From assembly GCF_001956985.1 (NCBI RefSeq), contig NZ_CP019082.1:744001-808000 (forward strand): DNA of 64,000 nt. Direction: 5' to 3'. The translations under genes and the position numbers were made by a program. Every line of letters begins with the position of its first letter. The stretch's first letter is position 1. This document shows positions 59,034-64,000 of this stretch, in pieces. The stretch comes from Paludisphaera borealis (GTDB taxonomy: Bacteria; Planctomycetota; Planctomycetia; Isosphaerales; Isosphaeraceae). The notes beneath the pieces are model-generated. The model searched no databases. It saw only the letters and a list, made by a program, of their open reading frames with translations, and was not told the DNA's origin.

Positions 59034-60474
59034 CGAACGTTACGCGACCCGGCGGTCGTTCTTGTCGCAGACGGCGTTTGGCGTCGGCTCGGCGGCCCTG
59101 GCCCATCTCCTGATGGAAGACGGGTTGCTGGCCAATCCGGGCAACACCATCGCCGAGAACCTACCGCTGAACCTGAACGCGCGAAAGCCGCACTTCGCGC
59201 CCAAGGCGAAGGCGATGATCTCGCTGTTCATGCACGGCGGGCCGTCGCACGTCGACCTATTCGACCCCAAGCCCGACCTGTGGCGGATGAACGGGACCGA
59301 CTACGCCGGCGAGGTCGGCTTCAGCTTCGTCAACCGGGCGAGCAAGAAGCTGTTCGGCAGTCCCTGGAAGTTCGCCAAGCACGGCCAGAGCGGCACCCCG
59401 ATCTCCGAGCTTCTGCCCGAGACGGCGAAGTGCGTCGACGACCTCTGCGTGATCCGGTCGATGCACACCGGGCACAACGGCCACGAGGTCTCGATCCGCT
59501 ACTTCCACGGCGGCATACCGGCGGTGGCGGGGCGGCCGACGATGGGGAGCTGGCTGGTCTACGGCCTGGGGAGCGAGGCCCGCGAACTGCCCGCCTACAT
59601 GGTCCTTTCCGACCCCGGCGGACACCCCGTCGACGGCACGATCAACTGGTCGAGCGGGTTCATGCCGGCGCTCTACCAGGGGACCGTCCTGCGCCCGCAG
59701 GAGCCGCGCATCCTCAACCTCGACCCGCCGCCGCAGATCAAGGGGACCGTCCAGCAGCAGAACCTCGCGCTGCTCGACCGCCTCAACCGGCGGCACCTGG
59801 CGATGCACCCCGGCGAGGCCGATCTGGAGTCGCGCATCCAGAGCTACGAGCTGGCCGCCGGCATGCAGACCGCCGCCAAAGAGGCGCTCGACGTCTCGAA
59901 CGAGCCCGCGTACATCCAGCGCATGTACGGACTCGACGAGGACGCGACCCGCGACTACGGCGCCCGCTGCCTGATCGCCCGCCGGCTGGTCGAGCGCGGC
60001 GTCCGGTTCGTCCAGCTTTTCCTCGGCGGTCAGCCGTGGGACAACCACACCGCGATCCGCAGTGGGCTCGCCGACATCTGCCGGCGCACCGACAAGCCCT
60101 CCGCGGCGCTCGTGAAGGACCTCAAGCAGCGCGGGTTGCTCGACACGACTCTCGTCCACTGGGGGGGCGAGATCGGCCGTCTGCCGGTCGTCGAAGGCGC
60201 GCTCGACGCCAACGCGGGCCGCGACCACAACGGCCAGGGGTTCAGCATCTGGATGGCCGGCGGCGGCGTCAAAGGCGGGATGACCTTCGGAGCGACCGAC
60301 GAGGTGGGCCACAAGGCGGTCGAGAACGTCGTCACGCCGAACGACTTCCAGGCCACGGTGCTCCACCTGTTCGGCCTCGATCACGCCAAGCTCGCGTATC
60401 AGGCCAACGGCCGCCTGCAACACCTCGCCGACGGCCGCAAGGCCCGCGTCGTCAATGAGATCCTCAACGCTTGA
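59023..60474 (+). CDS. DUF1501 protein with Tat signal
   Basis: This 483-residue protein opens with a Tat signal (YATRRSFLSQTAFGVGSAAL). DUF1501 landmarks are [100 protein letters not shown] and KGGMTFGATDEVGHKAVENV. The start at 59023 overlaps the PSD1 stop by 11 bases. The next gene, ceramidase-like, follows after 25 bases. The same PSD1, DUF1501, ceramidase-like set occurs in the LacI operon, with an MFS gene inserted. Confidence 0.93.
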   Translation: MWIDERYATRRSFLSQTAFGVGSAALAHLLMEDGLLANPGNTIAENLPLNLNARKPHFAPKAKAMISLFMHGGPSHVDLFDPKPDLWRMNGTDYAGEVGFSFVNRASKKLFGSPWKFAKHGQSGTPISELLPETAKCVDDLCVIRSMHTGHNGHEVSIRYFHGGIPAVAGRPTMGSWLVYGLGSEARELPAYMVLSDPGGHPVDGTINWSSGFMPALYQGTVLRPQEPRILNLDPPPQIKGTVQQQNLALLDRLNRRHLAMHPGEADLESRIQSYELAAGMQTAAKEALDVSNEPAYIQRMYGLDEDATRDYGARCLIARRLVERGVRFVQLFLGGQPWDNHTAIRSGLADICRRTDKPSAALVKDLKQRGLLDTTLVHWGGEIGRLPVVEGALDANAGRDHNGQGFSIWMAGGGVKGGMTFGATDEVGHKAVENVVTPNDFQATVLHLFGLDHAKLAYQANGRLQHLADGRKARVVNEILNA

Positions 60475-60499
60475 TGTAATAGAGTAAGGACGATCTGAT

Positions 60500-61879
60500 A
60501 TGTCGCGATGGTTGCCCGTGATCGTGGCGGTTCCGGCGTTGTGCGCGGCGTTCGTCTTCTCGGGGGCGGCCTTCGGCGACGAGGCTCCGCCGTTGCGGGC
60601 GGGGGTCTTCGCGGTCGACGCCTCGCCGCCGGTCGGCAGTCCGTTGGCCTACGACCCGACCAAGGGGACCGTGCACCCGCTGAGCTGCAAGGGGGTCGTG
60701 CTGATCGGCGAGGGGACGCCGATCGTGCTCTGCGCGCTCGACTGGATCGGCGTCGGCAACGACGGCCAGCGCGAGTTCCGCGCGAAGCTGGCCGAGGCGG
60801 CGGGGACGACCGTCGAGCGGATCGAGGTTCACACGCTGCATCAGCACGACGCGCCGGTGTGCGACTTCTCGACCGACCGGCTGCTCGCCGAATACGGGAT
60901 CAATCGCGAATTCTATGATTCGGACCTGGCCCGCGACGTGATCGCGAGGACGGCCGCTGCGGTGAAGAAGGCGGTCGCCGAGGCGAAGCCGGTGACGCAT
61001 CTGGGTCTGGGCCGGGCGGAGATCGAGAAAGTCGCGTCCAACCGCCGCATCCTCGGCCCCGACGGCAAGGTCGAGCACGTCCGCTACACGGCCTGCAAAG
61101 ACCCCGAGGTCCGCGATCGGCCGGTCGGCGTGATCGATCCGTCGCTCCGGATGGTCAGCTTCTGGGCGGGCGACAAGCCGATCGTCGCGATCTCGTACTA
61201 CGCCACGCACCCGCAGAGCTATTACCGCACCGGGCTGGCGAACCCCGACTTCCCCGGCATGGCCCGCGACCAGCGCCAGCAGGCGACGGGCGTGCCGCAC
61301 ATCCACTTCAACGGCGCGGGGGGTAACATCGGGGCGGGCAAGTACAACGACGGCGCGCCCGAGAACCGTCAGGTGCTCGCCGACCGCGTGGCCGACGGCA
61401 TGTCGAAGGCGTGGGAGGCGACGGTCAAGACGCCGATCGCCGCCGCCGACCTGGGGTGGGAGACCGTCCGCGTGGCGCTCCCCCCTGCCCCGCACCTCGA
61501 CGAGAAAACGCTGCTGGCGATCGTCGCCGACAAGTCGAAGCCGATCCGCGAACGTGGGACGGCCGCCAGCGAACTGGTCTGGCTGCGACGCTGCCACGAC
61601 GGCGCCACGATCGACGTTTCTTGCCTGAAGCTGGGCAAGAAGGCTCGGCTCCTGCACCTGCCCGGCGAGCTGTTCGTCGAGTACCAGCTCGCGGCCCAGG
61701 AGCTTCGGCCCGACCTGTTCGTGGCGACGGCCGCTTACGGCGACTACGGGCCCGGCTACATCGGCACCGCCGAAGCCTATCCCCAAGGGGGCTATGAGAC
61801 CAGCCCTCACGCCTCGCTCGTCGCCCCCGAGGTCGAGCCGGTCCTGATGGACGCGATCAAGCGGCTGCTCCGCGACTGA
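60500..61879 (+). CDS. secreted ceramidase-like hydrolase
   Basis: This 459-residue protein has a signal peptide (LPVIVAVPALCAAFVFSGAA) and a neutral ceramidase N-terminal-like domain. Landmarks are RAGVFAVDASPPVGSPLAYD, VEVHTLHQHDAP (in IEVHTLHQHDAPVCDFSTDR, probable zinc ligands), VAISYYATHPQSYYRTGLAN and PDFPGMARDQRQQATGVPHI, HFNGAGGNIGAGKYNDG. The catalytic zinc site appears intact. Unlike its relative at 46912-48357 it carries a clear export signal. A short gap from the DUF1501 gene indicates one transcript with the PSD1/DUF1501 pair. The amide substrate is unknown. Confidence 0.85.
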   Translation: MSRWLPVIVAVPALCAAFVFSGAAFGDEAPPLRAGVFAVDASPPVGSPLAYDPTKGTVHPLSCKGVVLIGEGTPIVLCALDWIGVGNDGQREFRAKLAEAAGTTVERIEVHTLHQHDAPVCDFSTDRLLAEYGINREFYDSDLARDVIARTAAAVKKAVAEAKPVTHLGLGRAEIEKVASNRRILGPDGKVEHVRYTACKDPEVRDRPVGVIDPSLRMVSFWAGDKPIVAISYYATHPQSYYRTGLANPDFPGMARDQRQQATGVPHIHFNGAGGNIGAGKYNDGAPENRQVLADRVADGMSKAWEATVKTPIAAADLGWETVRVALPPAPHLDEKTLLAIVADKSKPIRERGTAASELVWLRRCHDGATIDVSCLKLGKKARLLHLPGELFVEYQLAAQELRPDLFVATAAYGDYGPGYIGTAEAYPQGGYETSPHASLVAPEVEPVLMDAIKRLLRD

Positions 61880-61909
61880 GTCGACAAGGAGCCGATTCCC
61901 GAGACGCCG

Positions 61910-62323
61910 TCAGACGGTGATCTTGGCGCAGAACTCGGCTCCGCACCAGCAACAGCACTCCGCCGTCTCTTGGTCGCCGCGGCAAGCCGATTCCTCCTGC
62001 TCTGGACCGCTTTTGGCTGGATCCTTCGACTCGACGCCAAGCGGGATGTCAAAATCTTCATCGTAGAGCCGTTGGTTGAGTCGGTCGGCATTGAGGGACC
62101 GACTTGCGGCGTGGCACGCGACGAAGCGGGCTTGAAGGCTTCCCAGTCCGGCCCGCCAACCCTCGTGGGCGAAGATGTTCCGAGCGAACTCCGAGCAGGA
62201 TTCGCCCCCATGCTTCACCCGGTGGGCGCAGGAATAACCCTTGCGCGGCGACAAGTGACGCTGATAGCCGCGAATCAAGACGACCATGAAACGGCCAAGC
62301 GCGACGTCAATCGATCCGGTCAT
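61910..62323 (-). CDS. yidD: YidD membrane insertion factor with cysteine-rich tail
   Basis: This 137-residue protein contains the YidD core: VLIRGYQRHLSPRKGYSCAH, GGESCSEFARNIFAHEGW and GLGSLQARFVACHAA, including the usual cysteines. YidD assists insertion of inner-membrane proteins with YidC and lies at the membrane. Here a C-terminal extension of about 50 residues is present. It is acidic (EDFDIPLGVESKDPAKSGPE) and ends in a cysteine cluster (ECCCWCGAEFC), which is unusual. The ATG at 62323 is favoured by GAGG upstream; a GTG at 62341 is possible. YidC and RnpA genes are not adjacent. Confidence 0.85.
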   Translation of the reverse strand: MTGSIDVALGRFMVVLIRGYQRHLSPRKGYSCAHRVKHGGESCSEFARNIFAHEGWRAGLGSLQARFVACHAASRSLNADRLNQRLYDEDFDIPLGVESKDPAKSGPEQEESACRGDQETAECCCWCGAEFCAKITV

Positions 62324-62491
62324 CTCTGCGATCCTCGTCACCCTCGACGTGAGTCCGAGAACACCGTATCAAAAGCCAACCCGCCGATCCACTCATGCAG
62401 ATCGCGGGCCCCGCCGGTCTCGGCTCGCATCGGCGGGGTGAGGACGCTAGAATCCAGCCTGACTTGACGTTTTCAGGGAGGCTGTCGGTTC

Positions 62492-63076
62492 ATGAATTCG
62501 GAAATCACCATCGTCTCGGGCCTGCCGCGCTCGGGCACGTCGCTCATGATGCAGATGCTCGCGCAGGGGGGCGTCGAGGTCGTCACCGACAACCTCCGGA
62601 CGTCCGACATCGACAACCCGCGCGGGTATTACGAGTTCGAGCAGGTCAAGAAGATCAAGGAAGACGCCTCCTGGCTGCCCGACACCCGGGGCAAGGGCTT
62701 CAAGATGGTCTCGCAGCTCCTGTACGAGCTGCCGCCGTCCGAGACGTACCGCATCGTTTTCATGCGCCGCGAGTTCGAGGAGATGCTGGCTTCCCAGGAG
62801 AAGATGCTCGAACGCCTGGGCCGGCCCGCCGCTCCCCGCGACGAGATCCAGCGCGCGTTCACCGCGCATCTCGACCGGCTGTTCGCCTGGCTCAAGGAGC
62901 AGCCGAACATGAACGTGCTGTTCGTCCGCTATCAAGACCTCGTCGCCAACCCTCGCGAACAGGCCGAGCAGGTCAACGCGTTCTTCGGCGGCCGGCTCGA
63001 CGTCGACAAGATGGCCGCCGCCGTCGATCCCTCGCTCTACCGCAACCGGAAGGCCGACGACGCGACGAGCCCTTGA
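62492..63076 (+). CDS. short sulfotransferase-family protein
   Basis: This 194-residue protein has the PAPS-binding phosphosulfate loop near the N-terminus (TIVSGLPRSGTSLMMQML) and the second PAPS-binding region (YRIVFMRREFEEMLASQEKM). LFVRYQDLVANPREQAEQV is the conserved strand with the late motif. It is shorter than most sulfotransferases (about 250-300 residues), lacking much of the acceptor-side domain, but the short form recurs in planctomycetes. The start follows AGGGAGG. It ends just before a strong bidirectional terminator, and is transcribed alone. Acceptor unknown. Confidence 0.85.
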   Translation: MNSEITIVSGLPRSGTSLMMQMLAQGGVEVVTDNLRTSDIDNPRGYYEFEQVKKIKEDASWLPDTRGKGFKMVSQLLYELPPSETYRIVFMRREFEEMLASQEKMLERLGRPAAPRDEIQRAFTAHLDRLFAWLKEQPNMNVLFVRYQDLVANPREQAEQVNAFFGGRLDVDKMAAAVDPSLYRNRKADDATSP

Positions 63077-63117
63077 CTCGTCGTGGGACCGGCTGCAAGG
63101 CGGAAATCCGCTCTTCG

Positions 63118-63178
63118 AAAAAACGAAACGGGATGGAACCCAGGGCCGTCGCCGAGAGTTCCTGTCCCGTTTCTTTTT
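63118..63178. terminator. bidirectional intrinsic terminator
   Basis: GAAACGGGA (63125-63133) pairs with TCCCGTTTC (63165-63173), and inner GGAAC/GTTCC extend the stem. TTTTT follows on the plus strand (63174-63178), and AAAAAA precedes it (63118-63123), giving a U-run on the minus strand too. It separates the convergent sulfotransferase and YTV-repeat genes and suits both. Confidence 0.8.
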
Positions 63179-63221
63179 GCGGTCAGGATCGAGTCGGAGT
63201 CGAGTCGACTCGATCATCAGT

Positions 63222-64000
63222 TCAGATCTGTTTCGAGGGGGCGATCTGGCTGGTCGGAGCGGCCTGGATCGACGGGGCGACGGCCTGCGGGGCGGCGTAC
63301 TCGACCGGGGCGGCGTAGGTCACCGGGACGACCCGCTTGACCGGCTTGTAGCAGGTGACGGCGACCTGCTCGCAGACCTTGTGGGGGACCTGCTTGGTCA
63401 CGGTGCGGGGCTCGCACGTCCACGTCACGACCGGAACGCGCTCGGTGACCACTTCCTGAACCTGGCGGCGTTGCGTGACCTTCTGGACCTCGTTGACCAC
63501 TTCCTGGACGTAACGGGTGCGGGTCACAGGAACCTGGCGGGTCTGGGTTTCCTGGACCATCTGGGTCACGACCACGTCCTTCACCACCGGGACCGGCGTG
63601 AAGGTCGTCTGAACGACCGTCTTGCACTCGCCGCAGGCCGGCTTGTGGTGGAAGAGGCACTTCTTCTGAGTGACGGGGACCGTCACGAGCTGGGTCGACG
63701 GCTGCATGCAGTACTGCGTCACCTGCTGGGTCGTCTGGACCGGCTTGCAGACCGTGAAGTTCTGCGTGACGTAGTCGGTTTCGTGGATCGGCTTGCAGAC
63801 CACGCGCTGACGGGGGACGTCGACCGTGTCGCAGACCGTCTTGCAAACCACGCGCTGACGCTCGACGTAGTTCGTCACCGGAACCCGCGTCATCACCGTC
63901 TTGCTGACCGTCTCGTACTCGGTCCGCCACTGCTTCTTATAGACCGTGTACGGAACCATTTCCGTCACGCACTGGTAGGCGGGCTGAGGCGCAACCGCCA
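63222..64000 (-). CDS. YTV-repeat surface protein, N-terminus beyond window
   Basis: The frame is open to the window edge, so the 5' end is missing; about 259 codons are visible. The sequence is built of short Val/Thr/Gln-rich repeats (YTVYKKQWRTEYETV, VTRVPVTNYVERQRVV, VPVTRTRYVQEVVNEV) with regular Cys (VCKTVCD, VCKPIHE, VCKPVQT). It ends in a Pro/Ala/Gln tail. This matches the planctomycetal YTV repeat, found in secreted or cell-wall proteins, where the cysteines could cross-link. It faces the terminator at 63118-63178. Confidence 0.85.
   Translation of the reverse strand, partial: AVAPQPAYQCVTEMVPYTVYKKQWRTEYETVSKTVMTRVPVTNYVERQRVVCKTVCDTVDVPRQRVVCKPIHETDYVTQNFTVCKPVQTTQQVTQYCMQPSTQLVTVPVTQKKCLFHHKPACGECKTVVQTTFTPVPVVKDVVVTQMVQETQTRQVPVTRTRYVQEVVNEVQKVTQRRQVQEVVTERVPVVTWTCEPRTVTKQVPHKVCEQVAVTCYKPVKRVVPVTYAAPVEYAAPQAVAPSIQAAPTSQIAPSKQI

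Overview
The window looks like a chromosomal segment of a planctomycete, most likely an Isosphaeraceae relative (Paludisphaera/Singulisphaera/Aquisphaera-like). The genus is inference. The support is very high GC, three paired PSD1 (DUF1549/DUF1553, CxxCH) and DUF1501 genes, a YTV-repeat protein, EF-hand and WD40-rich secreted proteins, and GTG/TTG starts with good Shine-Dalgarno sites. No phage, plasmid or CRISPR features are visible. The only mobile element is one IS110-family insertion sequence.

Layout. 1-13.2 kb is mixed housekeeping: a truncated HEAT-repeat protein and a Gfo/Idh oxidoreductase, a DinB-like protein, an IS110 element with a hairpin-rich noncoding flank, a protein of the recurrent 'ANRANAKKS' type, an ADP-ribosylglycohydrolase with an apparent 3' frameshift, transaldolase, an alpha/beta hydrolase, an RRM protein, a nitrilase-fold hydrolase and a double-ACT protein. 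13.4-40.3 kb is the most unusual part. It holds a BlaI repressor and an M56 membrane protease fused to 21 WD40 repeats, followed by a PSD1/DUF1501/EF-hand group. Converging on this is a ten-gene operon (38.0 to 23.8 kb) encoding a caspase-like protein, MoxR ATPase, DUF58, a BatA-like VWA protein, a DUF4175-like protein and a second VWA protein. Interleaved and flanking are six paralogues of one secreted family I cannot assign to any known domain. 40.5-44.3 kb carries two exported esterases. 44.3-55.9 kb is a LacI-controlled, probably sugar-acid-directed operon (dehydratase, class III aminotransferase, ceramidase-like hydrolase, MFS transporter, DUF1501, PSD1). 56.2-64 kb holds tRNA-Gly(CCC), a second PSD1/DUF1501/ceramidase-like module, YidD, a short sulfotransferase and a truncated YTV-repeat protein.

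Main observation. Three promoters share the same design: a TTGACA/TTGACG -35 box, 13-14 bases, then a 16-bp BlaI-type dyad (GRCTAC-N4-GTAGYC, imperfect in two cases) lying over the -10. They precede blaI itself (14467-14501), the ten-gene MoxR/VWA operon (38119-38085, minus strand) and the sixth family paralogue (39248-39283). This suggests one locally encoded regulon: an extracytoplasmic three-propeller sensor protease (M56-WD40) relieving BlaI repression of a MoxR/VWA envelope system and its secreted family. The regulon is inference; the promoter motifs and gene order are read directly from the sequence.
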